Shown piece by piece: positions 12,601 through 25,879 of a DNA stretch of 64,000 nt. The stretch covers positions 9,386,346-9,450,345 of the forward strand of contig NC_083656.1 in the NCBI RefSeq assembly GCF_963576545.1, given 5' to 3'. Numbering within the stretch: the stretch's first letter is position 1; every line of letters starts with the position of its first letter. This DNA is from Limanda limanda. Lineage: Eukaryota; Chordata; Actinopteri; Pleuronectiformes; Pleuronectidae. Below the pieces are notes generated by a model. That model searched no databases and was not told where the DNA came from. It worked only from the letters and a program-made list of their open reading frames with translations. Made by a program: the position numbers and the translations under genes.

Positions 12601-15600
12601 TGAGGTCTTTCTCTCTCTCTCTGTAACTCACGCAGACACAGACACACACACACACACACACACATACACACACACACACACACTGTAATTACCCCTCAAT
12701 CCATACAAATTGAATGAAGCCAGAACCGGGGTCTAAGAATATAGACCATAATTAATAAATTACAGCCACTCTACTCAATCATTCTCTACTTTGGGGAGAT
12801 GTAGACATCCCATTCTCGGCAGAGTAATTGACTGGGCCTACAGCAAACACACCTAGAGCCTCCGAGGTGGCTTTTGTGGATACATCTGGTGCCACTTCCG
12901 TACAAACCAAACAGCTGGCCAGAGTGAAAGTGCAGGTCATATCACAGATCTTGCAGTCCGTGTGTTTACAAGTAACAAATCAAAAGCATGCATTATTTCT
13001 GGGCTCTGAAAATATGCCTGAGGGAGATATCAGGTTTCGTTGCCACCCCCCCTCAAGGTTCCCCTCGCAGCTGCTGCACACGAGCCAGTTTTTTTTTAAG
13101 AAGAAGATAAAAGGATGAGACTGTCACCAAATGCAGAGGAGAAATATCTTTTAAATTTGTTCTGCTTGCTCGAACAAATCCAAGGTCAAAATGAATATTT
13201 CCTGGTGGTTATTGCAGCTGATTACTTGGGATTCTGAAATTGGGAGTGTAAAAACATATACACAGGCATGCATTTGAGCATACTAAGTGGGGTATGTGGA
13301 CAGAAAAAAAGGATATTTATCATATCTCTGTGTAATATGGAGGGAGACATGCGCCTCACACTGCCTCCGTCTACAAATATTTCTTTGAAAATAATATATT
13401 TTCCTGTTGTCGTCGTGTGTGTCCCCCCGGGCTAGAAAAGGGCCTGCTGAAGACTGTCTAATGATTGTTGGGTCATGTATCAAATGTACAGCAGCTGGAG
13501 GCGAGAGGGGGGGGAATACATACAGTCTGGGGGTTGGAGAGGGTTGGGGGTAAAACTAAAGCCTGAGTGGAGTCTGTAAGGAAAGCCCAGGCTGAGTGTT
13601 TGGGTGCTGAGAGTGGGTGTGAATCTGTAATGGAAGGGAGGGGGTCACACTCACTGTGCCTTAAGAGCGCTGACATTTATTTCATTCAACAAATGTATAT
13701 AACAAAAGGGACTGAAAATAAAAATAACATATTTTAGGTGATAAACAAAACCACTATTATATTGCCATAATATGCATACGTGCAGTTCAACTCATTGCCA
13801 CCGTGACAGTTGAGATGTATTTTCCTGGAAAATCTGTAGAGATGGCATTTAAGCAACTAGGTATTCATTACTTTGCAATAGAATAAACAGTAATCCAACT
13901 GCTGGTCAGACGCTAAATACCAACTGCATTGATTTTTCATTCAATCACAAGCTGTTGAGCCTCTGTTGACAGAAGAATTAATAAAAGACTGAAGAGTTAA
14001 AGCACTAATTAACATGAGAAGTGTTAATGGAAATCATCTAGAGAGCACACTAGAGTGACAGCAGCCAAAGAGAAGCCCCATTCAGCTTTTTCCAGACAGT
14101 GAAAGAAAGATCTCTTTGGAAAACTACACCTTTGACAATGCCATTACTTAACTTTGAAATAAATCCATATCTGAATTAAAATTTTGGCAGATGTAAATAA
14201 TGTTTCTGTATCATGGTGAAAAAAACGTCAAATCAAAACTTTACGACTCTTGAAAAATTGCATTAGAATTACTTAATCTGGTGATTATAAAGTCACAACC
14301 CTAATTGTTTTTTAAATAACTGTAAAATTGCTGCCATGTTCTTCATTCTTCAGCCTGAATGAAACCTGTGTTTTTCCAGTTGCCTGAACATGAGAGGAGT
14401 GACTTGACATTTGAGTGTTGCAGTCACAAAGCACTACTGCCACCTGCTGGTCTTCCAGTTATGGTTACATTATTATTTGGACTGACACTGACACAACCGT
14501 TCCCCCCCTCATTTCACACACAATACCGGCTGTAGTGGACTGACCTGAGGAGCGTGTCCCAGCAGCGCCCACAGCGAATCAGGCGACAGGGTCTTGACTC
14601 TGGAAAACTCAAGCGTGTCCGTCTCCTTCCGGTTGAGAGCGATGTACTGGCAGCCCTGGTAGTCGCCTTTCAGCTGCTCGCCACAGTGCAGCCGCACCAG
14701 ATCCCACGTTCCCACCCCCCCCAGGACCTCACGCGCCGACTCCATCTGCCTGTACGACAGATTACCTGCAGGACAGAAAACGCAAATCCAGCTTGTAGCC
14801 TTTCCTGTCAAACGCCTGCTTAATTTAACTTTACTAGTGGAATTTTTTGCACTCTTAGAAAAGTTTTTCAGTTCCTAAAGTCTTTTTCGGATATTTTATG
14901 CCTTTTTTTGAGTCATCATTAGAGATATGACTGTAGATGAGAGGAAAGATGGATGTGATGACAAGCAACAAAGGTCTCCAGCAAAATCCAAGCCAGTGCT
15001 GATGATTAACAAAAGCAAACTGATAGTAAAACATTCTTTCAAAAGTGGATTCCTTATTTTTTTGAATATTTGTATGATTGTAAAGGAATCATTTTGCTTT
15101 ATGCTTACACAGCTGTTAATCTTATTCTGTCATTTTCTGGAAGAGGTTAATGTGGACTCACTCACCAGAGAGCCAGGAGGGAGTCAGAGCGTCTGATATC
15201 CAGGCCATGTAGCCCTCCCTGAAGGATCTGAGGAAGTCGTCTATCTGGCTGTGGGAGACCAGCTCCCTCATCTTCCTCAGCTGGTCCTCCAGCTCGCAGT
15301 CCGGCGAGAGGAAGATGACCCTGGGGAAGAAAAGGCTTTGGCGTACGGACACTCCACTCCTCTTCAAATGGCCGCATAAGTTAGTCGTCTTGGTCTGGAG
15401 GAGAGGACAGAGATTTGTGGGATAGATTGTCTGATCAGATTTGTAGTTTTACATTTATTTGATAAGTTTTCACTTTTGTCAAATTAAAATAGAATATGGT
15501 GTTTGTATTCTTTAAATCAAATAACTTTGCTTCGATTTGAGTCCATTATTATATCTTCGAATGACTTTATTCTGTTTATGTCTAAATGTTTGTGTGCATC

Positions 15601-17586
15601 TGTGGGTGTTTTGTTGTGAATTTTGAAGTTTGATACTGATATTAGGGGAGAAAAATACAGCAAACCGTGAGAATTGTTCTCTATTTATTTTCTGTTGCCA
15701 GACTAATCGATTTAATTGAGTTAATTGATCCAGGATTGAGAATACTGAATGCTAACATTCACAGAGCAAATCTCAGTAATTAACCATTCTGTTACACGAG
15801 GACCTTAAAAACACATAAATGTCCACATTTTAATCTCTTACAGGACCCATTTAAAGAAATCATATGTCCACAAATTAGCCCAGACGGTCGAGCTTTTATC
15901 CGCTTTGTGTAGAATTAATGAAGTTAATAGATCCAATTCAAGCAGAACTATTTCAATAATGCAGTGTGTGTTTGCCATCAGACTCTTCTGTCAAGCTCCC
16001 CGTCCAAATTGAGCGTCTATAGAGATGGTAATGAATGACTCTGAACAGACCCAGGCCCATAAGGTGACAGCTGTGTTTAGGCACCTGCCTGCTTTCACCG
16101 CCCCCCCCCCCCCCCCTATGAGCATAATTACGGCCTTTCAAATGAAGAGTGCCCACTTGGGAAGTTTAGGAAGCTCCACTTTAGTGTTTGAAATTTCCAT
16201 ATAAATTGTTATGGTGACTCACAAGCTCTTAACACGGCTGAGGTTTGGATGAAAACAATGTTCTAGACAATTGTTTGGACCTTGGACTAAAACGTGCCAG
16301 ACAGTTTGACATTTTGGTTTTTACGCGATGCTGTTTCGACATTTCAGCTAAATGTGTGTTTGTACCGTGATGGCTTTGAGGGGATCTTCAATTTGCTCGA
16401 TGCAGGTGTTGGTAAAATTTTGGTCCTCTTCTTTCACTCGCACTTGCCAGTTTTGGTTGTGAGCGGACACGGTGCCTCTCCAGGGTTTCACATCGATGCA
16501 GAAGATCCCGTGGCCTGCAAAAACACAACAAGAAGAAAACATTTGAAACTAAGTAAATGTTTTCAAACATTAGCGTGTTTATTAATTCCCTAAGATCTCA
16601 GCCCAAACATGAATTTACTACCTAGACTTATAGCTCATACAACAAAATACAAGAAACAGTATAAAATGGCTTTGGGTGGTAGGAATAAAATCTTTTATAA
16701 ATGGCATCTAATGTCATATTATGATCACTAACATTCTCTGGTGCAACCGTATATTAATAATATATGATATAGTTAGTTAAATACCCAAACATAAAAACAA
16801 AAGTAGATATATAATGTGGAGATTACTACTAGGGTTTCAGGAAACACTTAATGTCAATGAAATGACCGAACAATGATTCATTCCTCATTAAAATAAACAG
16901 ACTCTTAACCACAAGACCTGGAGAAGGCCATTTTTTAGATCCTATATGTTGTGACTATGATAATAGACAAATAACGATTCATCCCAGATACCAACCAGTG
17001 AGGACAACAATGTTGATGTCATCTTTTGTCTTCTGAAACTGGTCGGGGACACGCAGAGTGCAGAAAACATCTTCCTTTCTAAGTCCAGGGAGTTTCCTAC
17101 AGAGACAGTAGATGTAAAAAGAGGTTTTAAAAAAGTTGAACAATCTGTAAACACAACTTTGACATATTAGTGTCAATATGCCTCAAACAATGAGGAAAAA
17201 CTAACCAATCTAACTAATCTTTTAACAGGGTAAGTAAACAGAAACCTAAAAGAATCCCTCTTCCTGGACAGACAAATATGTTGCTAGTGACAAAAATGTG
17301 TTTGCAAATAAACTGCAGTTGTGTCTCCGGCCACAAGTTGTCTCTTTTACCTCTGTTTTGGTCTCCACCAACTCAAGAGGAAAAGATCTTTGCTGAAGTG
17401 CTACAGGTTGGCTTTACCCACACTATTCTTCACTGTTGTCACTGAGGTGTTGTTGAAGTGAACTCACCTGACATGCTGAACAAACTCAGGTAGAGTCTGT
17501 GCGCTGGGTGGACTCAGGCCTTGGGCACTTTCTGAAGCTTTGGAGCTGAGAGGAAAGTGGGTGAACAGGCTTCCGAGCTGGAGCAT
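3605..17586 (-). CDS. NERD-like nuclease-fold protein, 328 aa, six coding exons
   Basis: Exons in transcript order are 17586-17468, 17096-16996, 16514-16366, 15394-15166, 14765-14545 and 3772-3605 (stop at 3607-3605). Every junction has AG acceptor and GT donor, and all phases agree, giving 987 nt and 328 residues. Residues about 35-150 resemble the NERD domain (nuclease-related, PD-(D/E)XK superfamily): LRVPDQFQ (54-61), DDINIVVLTGHGIFCIDVK (65-83) and an EQ pair at 113-114. Candidate active-site residues are D66, D81 and K83. The second half has a leucine-rich stretch (157-195), then a compact C-terminal region with MFKRGSHGWLGK (278-289), ending INLSI. I see no signal peptide or membrane segment, so it is probably intracellular. 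A polypyrimidine-AG acceptor lies 6 nt upstream of the start codon, so a 5'UTR exon probably exists further upstream; an upstream coding exon is possible, because the two codons before ATG are open. Function is unknown to me, as is any human orthologue. The last intron (10.8 kb) is unusually long compared with the others. Confidence 0.8.
5950..6385 (-). repeat. Dispersed repeat fragment, family R3
   Basis: Plus-strand landmarks are tttacctccatcaagg near 5956, ttccttgatccgcaccaaaa near 6260 and ccaccttgttggaggtaatt near 6363. Together they match the R3 type at 1735-2050 and 49186-49425 in reverse orientation. The 5956 and 6363 ends may belong to two separate or rearranged copies. Internal sequence is heavily diverged. 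Confidence 0.45.
8767..8786. repeat. Near-perfect 20-bp palindrome
   Basis: The sequence caatagtga/aa/tcactattg has two 9-nt arms that are exact reverse complements around a 2-nt centre. The following bases repeat gtgaaatcac. No function is evident. Confidence 0.8.
8881..9105 (+). repeat. Degenerate dispersed repeat, family R2
   Basis: The order is ttatcgtttgagggtcgtgg, then gtggctggaagaactcagtg, then cagggataacatgtaaattcc, then gaaccttctgctgtagaacc, then gtgaacccttgtaccgcca. These match in order the landmarks of a repeat common in teleost genomes. Shorter copies are at 35181-35265 and 56778-56925. The family name is not known to me. Confidence 0.6.
12642..12683. repeat. (CA)n microsatellite
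   Basis: A CA run of 42 bp with one internal interruption (cacatacaca), preceded by a short CT run at 12608-12622. It lies within the large intron of the NERD-like gene. Confidence 0.95.
16101..16116. repeat. Poly-C run
   Basis: Sixteen consecutive C on the plus strand (G on the transcribed sense strand) in the intron between coding exons 3 and 4 of the NERD-like gene. Confidence 0.95.
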
Positions 17587-17852
17587 TATAGTCTGAAAAA
17601 GAAAAAAACATCCACTTTGATTTATTTTAATTATTTGTCATCAGTTTTTTAAACTGGCAGCCTAAACTTAAAATAAAACGACAGGTTATAGTCAACACAT
17701 ACCAGCATTATATATACAGACTGTTATTCAGACAGGTAAGCTACAATGCAAAGAGACAGTTAAAAAAGCCCTCCTACATGAGAGCTAGGCTAATGCTAAC
17801 AGCTGCTTTATTTACAACACTGGAACCTGAACTTCAGTGAGGAGAACAAAGA

Positions 17853-17976
<124 letters not shown>

Positions 17977-18307
17977 ATCACACACACACAGCACGCACCA
18001 GTGGAGGTTTGAAGATCCTTAAGAAGAGAAACCCAGAGGATTCAGATGGACATTTTTCTCTCCCTGTGTTGTTGACGTCGTCTTGTGTTTTCTCTGTCAC
18101 ACGTGAAGCCTGTTACTCAACATCCCCCCCCCATCCTGCTCCTCCTCCCCCCTCCTCCTGCTCCTCCTCCCCCTCCTGCTCCTCCTAGTGCTGCTAGTCC
18201 AGCTTTTCCTAGAAGGAGTAAACAACAGCCCACGTGGAACCAACTGCAGCGTCATATTTCAACGAAACCCCCCTCCCGGTACATGACGTCAGAGGGCATG
18301 TCACTCA

Positions 18308-18326
18308 CCCCCCCCCCCCCCCCCCC
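18308..18326. repeat. Poly-C run
   Basis: Nineteen consecutive C, 16 bp beyond the palindromic CRE at 18284-18291. It is a likely site of sequencing or assembly length error. Confidence 0.95.
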
Positions 18327-19646
18327 GCAGTGTGTTGATGTTATTTCCATGTGACGTTCCCCGGATAGTTTGGGCGATGAATCAGCTGAGGGAAATAACG
18401 AAGGGGGGGCATGTGGGCCCCTGAGACATGTGTGAACCCCCCCAACCACCAAAGTGACATCATACCTATAGGTGTTTTTCTTATAACTATTATTGGATCA
18501 AGTCCCAAAATATGATATTTTTTTGGTTATTATCTTCAACAACATTGAACTGAATGTCTTTTATATTATTCATTTATATTTTGCCATGGATTTTGTGAAG
18601 GACTTTTTAACCTTGTTAAGATAAGTGATAAAGTTCTTCTTATTATTACAAGTTACTATCTTTGTGCAAAAGACTAACTTGTTTACTTAAGTATACCTCA
18701 GGGCCTCCGTACATCCCTGTAGCTGTTCTGATTTGTTTTTCATTGTTGTCTCTCATTATTTTGTGTCTAATCTGGTCGTATAGCTTACCCTTGTGCTTAT
18801 AAACTGCGATTGGGACAGAAAAGGTGAAAATATATGCAGTTGGGCCTCATAGGAGTATTATTGAATAATTCAGAGATCTATGTAGCTGGTTCAGATTTAT
18901 GTTTAACTCCAATAAACCAGTTAATTCAGAGGCTTATAATCAGTTGTGAGTTAAGTACTTATAATATTATTCTTGATTACATGTGACCCTTGAGACAAAA
19001 AACAAGCGAAGTTTAACCTTGACTTGTCTGAAAATGAGAAAAAAACTTTTTTTACATTTCACAGCATATGTGGGAAGAAACTGATGAAACACACCCTGTC
19101 TGTCTTTTTCCTGAACTCATCGATAGTCCACGGAGGATGTTCATGCACATTTCAACAGGATCCGCACATCCTGCATGAGCCCACCGAGAGGATATTACAA
19201 AAGTGATGAAGAATATTTAATTCCACAGTAAATACACGTTGAAAATCTCAATGTGGTGATAAACAATATCCGGATGGCACAAAATACTGTGAAAGAGCTT
19301 AATATCAGGAGCAGATAGCCAAATCAGCTCATATGGCCTCAATGGAAGCCAATAAACAGACGCACTCTGCTCCTCCTGACCTTCACTTCTGGTGCAGATC
19401 GGGGCGATAAAGCAGGCGCAACCTCAATAAAACCCATACAATGGCCTAAAATAAATAGATATTAAATTAAAGCAGAGGCAATACTGGCTGAACTGCCACA
19501 GGAATTCGAGGACAAAAGCGTCTTTGTGCACTTTAATATTGTCTACAATCACCACCTCATGATACATTCCCAATCACCTCCATCTCTTGCCTTGACGTAT
19601 CAACACGTATAATCATCTTGTATTGGAACTTGCAAATGACTCATAC

Positions 19647-19665
19647 GTGTGTGTGTGTGTGTGTG
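19647..19665. repeat. (GT)n microsatellite
   Basis: A short uninterrupted GT run in the gene desert. Confidence 0.9.
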
Positions 19666-21044
19666 AGCGACCAAGTTTACGCTGTATATTAAATGTGCCT
19701 CATGCTTCTTGTTTGGCCTTTTCGGTCGGAGTTAATATCGAATTCCTAATCTCCTTCATCTCCGAATGTCCACCGAGGAGGAGTCACGTGTCGTCACGCA
19801 CGTTTGTCTTTGCACAAACTTCGCCCTGCTGCATCTCATGTACTTCTTGTCACCAGAGACCCCGGAAGAAGCTGAGGAATAAACAGCTGCTTATTTTGGT
19901 GTCATTACATATACTGCTGCTGCTGCTGCAAGGCCCATGTTCAGCCCTTTGTCATGGGCTGAAATACAGGCCCCTCTTCAGGACCGCTGCATGCTTCAAG
20001 AGCTTCCTGGAGCCTTGTGTCTACTATTGTCGGCGTTAATGTCATTTTCACCTAATGCACCTGAAGAGCTCGGCTGTATGGGTGCGATGAGCTGCTGAGG
20101 GGTTTCAGGTCCCCTCTAAAATATAATTAGGCATCAGAGTTCATACTTGGGGGCTTAGCTGCTATTGTATAGAGAGCTCAGTGGCCTCACTGGGAAGAAA
20201 GGAGCATGATCTGGAGAATGATAATGGAGTGAATTTTATGTATTTGTCAGAATCTACAAGGGGATGATATCCAGCATCTTGCACACACAATAAAAGGAGA
20301 GATCATTTTTCATGCGGGCGATATTTCCATTTTCCATCCTTCAAATCAAAGATCTCATTTGCAGAAGTAATGGCCACAGGACATCGCTGACGCTCCGCTC
20401 ACTAATTTTTGCTCATTTCCCTTGAATTATTAACACGAGAGATTCTCCATATGCTCTCCGAGGATTCTAGTCAACTCGTTCTGGAGAGAATTTGCAATTT
20501 AGAGTGAAGAGTATAAAGAGCTTAACTGCCCCAATCAAACGGTGTGATTTAAAGGCCGTCTAGTCGAGATGTTTAATAGGGGCCGCAGCTGAGTGACCTG
20601 AAGTAAAGGGTCTGGAAATGATCATGGGTCTCAATCACCTGTATAATTAGGAGCATTTCACCTGGGTACTAAAATAAGAGGTTCGCTAATTATAGACAGG
20701 AGAAATGAGGTCAAATAACCCTTTATTTTTCTTATGTGCCAAAGTACTAACAAAGAGGCAGCTAACAATGCCCATGTTATAATAAACCCTGGTAAACCTT
20801 GGCTCAAACACAAACCGTGAAAGTGTAAAAAACTATTTTAGTATCGACCTCGGAGAACCTTCCCGGTGACTGGGCTGCCTCAGTAGTTAGTTGCGCCATA
20901 TGAAGAGGTAATTTGTATGCTAAAGTTTAATTGTTCAATTATCGTGGATGGGAGAGGAGGACCTGATGCCATTTCATCATGATAGAAATAAAAGAGTTGA
21001 GAACTCCTAGTGCCACGCATTGCAATAGTTGGCAATTATACAGC

Positions 21045-21071
21045 AAGAGAGAGAGAGAGAGAGAGAGAGAG
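21045..21071. repeat. (GA)n microsatellite
   Basis: An uninterrupted AG/GA run of about 27 bp in the gene desert. Confidence 0.9.
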
Positions 21072-24000
21072 TCCTCTCAGTGGGCAGACTGATGCTGGCT
21101 CGCCCCGCAGAGAAGCCTGGTGATTCAGCCTCAAGCTCTCACAGTGGAAAAGGAGCAGAACTGTGAACACACAACATAAACACAAAGTGCTGAGGACAAC
21201 ACGTCAAAACAACATTATTGCAGAGTTAAACGGGACAAGATTAGTGGAACATTCCTCGTTGTCACCTTCAGGTTCTGAGTTCACCAGGACGATGATCATT
21301 AGCTTTTTTTCAACTTCTTTCAATCGTTTGAACTTTGCATTTCAACCTGGGAACTCCTGCATGGTTACGTCCCTTGAATGCGTCATCTTTTTTAAAAGCC
21401 AGAAAGTATGACCTGAGATGATGAGCAGGTTATGGGGCATGTCTTACTTTTCAGGGGCCCACACGCAGGAGAAAAATGATGACCAGTCCTCTTCACCCGG
21501 CAGCTTTTCAAGATTCTCAATAGGGCTCCGAATGGAACCACATGTGTCCAATTCAAAATTAGCTCCAAAAGGAAAAGAGCTGAAAACTAAAATTTACTAA
21601 ACAGCACCGGATGCAAGTGGTGTCAACTTTTAAAAATACAGATATGGACAGAACTGTCATTTCAACTTGTAGAGAAGGACAACAACACACTGTCTTTAAG
21701 ATGATAATAAACACCTGCAATAGGATACGCCAATGTGCAGAGGTGGTTGTGCTTCAAGATGATGTTGACACATTAAATAACTCGGAATACGTGATACCTA
21801 AATTATTTTACATTCAAAGACTAAGAGATGACGCTGTATATTACAGTCTACACTGCATCTTCCACTTGTGTGTTTGGTTAGTAGGCACTGCACTGTTTTG
21901 AGAATAAACAGCACAGACATTTTAATATATTATAATAGAATAAAACAAGAAGCATAAGCCCACAAGTATTACGTTCTTCCTGAAGGCCTCAGCACATTAA
22001 ACTTTGTAAAATAACGTTTGTAAGCCTCACGTTTGTCTAATAAATATTTTTTTTATATAGATTTGGCTCTTTTTGCATTGGAAGTGGGATAAAAACACTA
22101 TTTCCACATATTTTATTTTAATTCAAAATATAGTTTGCTGAACTTAAATGGGTTTTCAAGTTTTAAAAGAAAGCAGCTTTAGTGGGTCGCACACAGTTTC
22201 CTTTCCTTTAGGTAATGAAATACCATTAACATTCCTTTTTATCTGAACAACATGTGACAGCGACAGACACAGACGCTTTGATGAGTGATTTGTAAAACCA
22301 GACGTAAAACAGGTATTTTCAGCTCCCCCCAAACAGAAAAGGCCTCTTTCATGTTCCTCCGACTTGGTGCTCACAATCTAAAACAAGGCTGCAATTGTGG
22401 TTGTCACCAAACAATGACATTTTTTCTTTCTTTCACTCTCTAAATTCCCCATATCATCTCTACACAGATGAGCAATTTGTCTGTCATGAGGTCCGGGGAA
22501 TCAGCCCACTCTGGGCCTATTTCACTGACAACACTGTTATTAGCTGTAAGCCGAGCCAGTGGCAAATGAATCTACCCCACTGTTAGGGAGCCCGGGGGTC
22601 TTTTCAGCGATTAATTTGATAAATATATTAATTATGAATCTGGATGACAGTACAATCAGATTGTCGGGCTTCCAGACTTGGCCTTTGTGATAAGTCAGCT
22701 TTGAGATTGGGGGCTCCTCGAGTTTCAGGAGCTGTCATGCCCGGGGCTCAACCGCTTATCAGCGCCTGACCCATTCACTCGGTAATTTCCTGTGTGTTGT
22801 AATTAAATGGAGGCTTTCTGATTGCAAGTGACTCTGTTTAAGAGGTGCTTCTTAGGTTTCAGGTGAAAGGGATGTGCGGTGGACTGTCTGTCTCCCCTGC
22901 CCTCTGCAGGACTCAATAGGCACTGAATGTCCTTTTGTACAGCAAGTGTATTTAACAATCCTTCATAGTTTGTGATAGAAATTATATGTATATATATATA
23001 TTGTTGTACAATTCACAGAATGAAACATATGACCCAAAAATCACAGATCATTCTCCATAAGCCTGGGCGACAAAAATGATAAATAAATCAAAATAAAAGG
23101 TGAATATACTGTAAATGGTCATTATTGAAATCAAATGAGTAGTTATAATTTCCTTGGAGTTGTACTTCAGGTAAACTGCTGCTTAGATATTTCCCACAGT
23201 AAATGGGACAGTTCCCTTTGCATGTTGAGACCCAACCTGAATGATGGTCTATACTTTATTTGTACGCTGGGATCTTTTGGCTTCTGCTCAGAATTTTTAG
23301 GAAATCCTCCGCTTGCTGCTGACAGTGGATTATAGACCTTTACTGGAGGTGCTGACTCAACCCATCCGTTTCCACCTGGATACTGTTACAGAGCTGGCAG
23401 ACATCCTGAGACCAGAGTGGGGCCACCAGCAGCAGTGCACTGCCAGCACAGTCTGAGAAAGGGCTACTGCAAGGCATCAGAGGAGTAACAGTACAAAAAA
23501 TGGACCAAAAAAATAATGCTAGATGTGTTTCAGAAACAAATACAGAAAACTCACTTTTCTGGTAAAAAATGAAACAAAAATAAATATCCATCCTAAGAGA
23601 TGCCAAAAATCTAGTTCTTACAAAGGTTTCATGTCAAGTTTTCCTTTCAAAGTTGTCTGGGCCCAGAAAGGAACAGATTTTGGATAAATAAACTTTTTCA
23701 TTGGCTCCAGCAATTTTAGTCAATGACTTTGCTACATAAAGATATAATTATGGAGAGATATCATTGATTATTTAGGAACATACCCACAGCCCCACAGTGA
23801 AATCACACATCAGTATATCTGGATTCTGAATTTGGATCTCTACCTCATAAATATATATCAATGAGAATGTCTCACGTATCTCACAGTGTTAAAGAAAGTG
23901 GGAAAAATCTCATTGAAATCAGGTCAGTTGTATTTGTGTAATTCTGCTTGTAAACAACAGACAGACAGGAGTGGAGGTTATAGGCCCTATCATGAGTCCC

Positions 24001-24776
24001 TGAGGAAAATACCTATAAATCCTTGTCTGAGAAAAAGTAAAACTTTGAAACGACAGCTCTAATTGACACAAGAACCTTTTGGAAAATTTCCCATTTTCAT
24101 TCACCCGTCGTAGAACCCTTATGTTCCACAGTGGGATCTAATGAAAGCTTGAATTATGTAAATTATGCTGCCGGTTTCCCCCGCTGCCCTCTTTCACTCC
24201 TCCTCTCTGGTATCATCACGTCCTATAATTAAAACCATGTTTTTTCATACGACTAGCGAGGGCTATTAATCCAGTGAGTGGAGCCATTCTGGAGGTTGTG
24301 GCTCCCAGGGCAGCGGTGGAGCGGTGACTATTCAACATTAATGGCTCCCGTGTGTTGCTGCTATTAATCTCAACAAGTGAAATGACTTGATCTCGGCTGC
24401 ATGGGCAGGATGACCCCCCCCCCAAAATGCTGCAGTTTTGTCTATACTCCGACCTTTGACCTTTTACACCATGCCCACCTTTACTTTCCAGGACTCTTTG
24501 TCTGTTTAAACCACATTTTAGTGGAGTCTTTGTGAACACATGTTATGGAAATAAATAATAATAGTAATAATATATCAGCTTGTCAGGGAGCCCAAACTGT
24601 TTAGCTCGGCAATTACGAAATGCCACTGGTCAAAAATATGGATCTACAAATGTCAAAGCAGCACTAACCTGGATTTGCCACATGGAGGAACCACTGAGTC
24701 AACTTTTCTGCAGTTGGAGTTTGTTGCTCTCTTGTGCATCACTTCCACAGACTTTTGGTTGTAATTTTGCATTGCT

Positions 24777-24790
24777 TCACTAGGGGGCAG
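24777..24790 (+). promoter_or_regulatory. CTCF-like motif
   Basis: TCACTAGGGGGCAG differs from the common vertebrate CTCF core CCACTAGGGGGCAG at one position. It lies in the gene desert. Occupancy cannot be judged from sequence. Confidence 0.35.
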
Positions 24791-25879
24791 AAGTGCATAG
24801 TTCATTAACTTGAGTCCACATCATCATGACAGTGAACTCCATAGATAATCTCTTCTATACGAGCACCACCTGAACAAACATACATTTTGCCTTTCAATTT
24901 TCAAAGCTGGAAAGCAGGTTTCTATATATATAATTTGACTTATATACATGGTGAGTATATTGTTTAATGGTATATCCCAAGTATGTTTGTGTAATGATAA
25001 AAGGCCCATCACATTCCTGCAGAAATGTATTAGCGCTTAATAAATAAGGTTTAAGTTTCCGTCTGCAGAGGAAAGTTGGTGACATCACAGAGAGGGGACA
25101 CCAGAGGGGAAGTGCAAGATAGATATATTGGCTCCATGCAAACGGAAAAAAAACGAAACAAATTACAGCGCTATAAAATTGATTATCAGGGCCCGAAATC
25201 CGCTGTCATCCCCTTGTTGCATTCTGCTCATGCTTGCTACTTTAAGCCAGAAATAAAGGAATAATTACGCATTAGCGTTTTTAATTAAGGCTCCTCTCAA
25301 AGGTGAATGGAACACTGATGACGTCTTTTTGGGGGGGATTTATTAAATTACTGTGAAATCAAATTAGGGGAGCCAATTAATCCTCGCAGTGAATTAGACC
25401 GGTGGATGAGAAAATTGACTTTTTAACACAGAGCAGGGGATGAGCGGGTAGTGAAACACACTGGAGGCGGCTGAGCTCAGGTGATTATCCAAGATGGACG
25501 ACAGCAGCGTTTGTTCAACTGAAACATTTTTTGTCAGCGAGCCAACACGAATGCTCCTCCGTGTACACGGCAGTTTCGGAGACGCTCCTGCACCTTAATT
25601 TATGTTCTGGGTGACACACCGTACACTGACGCTAGTTCTCGGCTCTCCTCGCCAGGTCTTTCCAGGATTTTCCCACAATGCACTGAGGAGAGCGTCTGTG
25701 TATGCCCGCCAGAAAAATCACATTTTCCAGTGTGCAGCAAACAGGGCAATGCACTGTTCGCTGCTGGCCTTTTGACACAAAGAGTTGCAACTTGAGAATG
25801 TTGAGGAAATGCAAATACTGCAACATGCTGTGCTCTTTGTCATCTACGTTGCCATGTGCGTTAATGGTCATTTAAATGG

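Larger units (their letters stand above)
3773..14544 (-). other. Large last intron of the NERD-like gene
   Basis: This is 10.8 kb between coding exons 5 and 6, with no supportable exon inside. It holds a repeat fragment at 5950-6385, an R2 repeat at 8881-9105, a G-run near 7015-7027 and a CA microsatellite at 12642-12683. Some stretches lack obvious repeats and carry AT-rich homeodomain-type cores (taattaa, attaat, attattcatgaat); 5010-5300, 9400-9910 and 10130-10330 are the ones I would align first as candidate conserved non-coding elements. That is inference. Confidence 0.55.

Noticed and set aside
14420..14455. CTCF-like or E-box cluster around gccacctgctggtc
   Set aside because: It matches a short palindromic E-box common in fish repeats and does not fit the CTCF core.
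15166..15320. Shorter version of NERD-like exon 4 beginning after the AG at 15321
   Set aside because: Its phase does not match the preceding exon. Extending upstream to the acceptor before 15394 restores phase and gives a continuous open frame.
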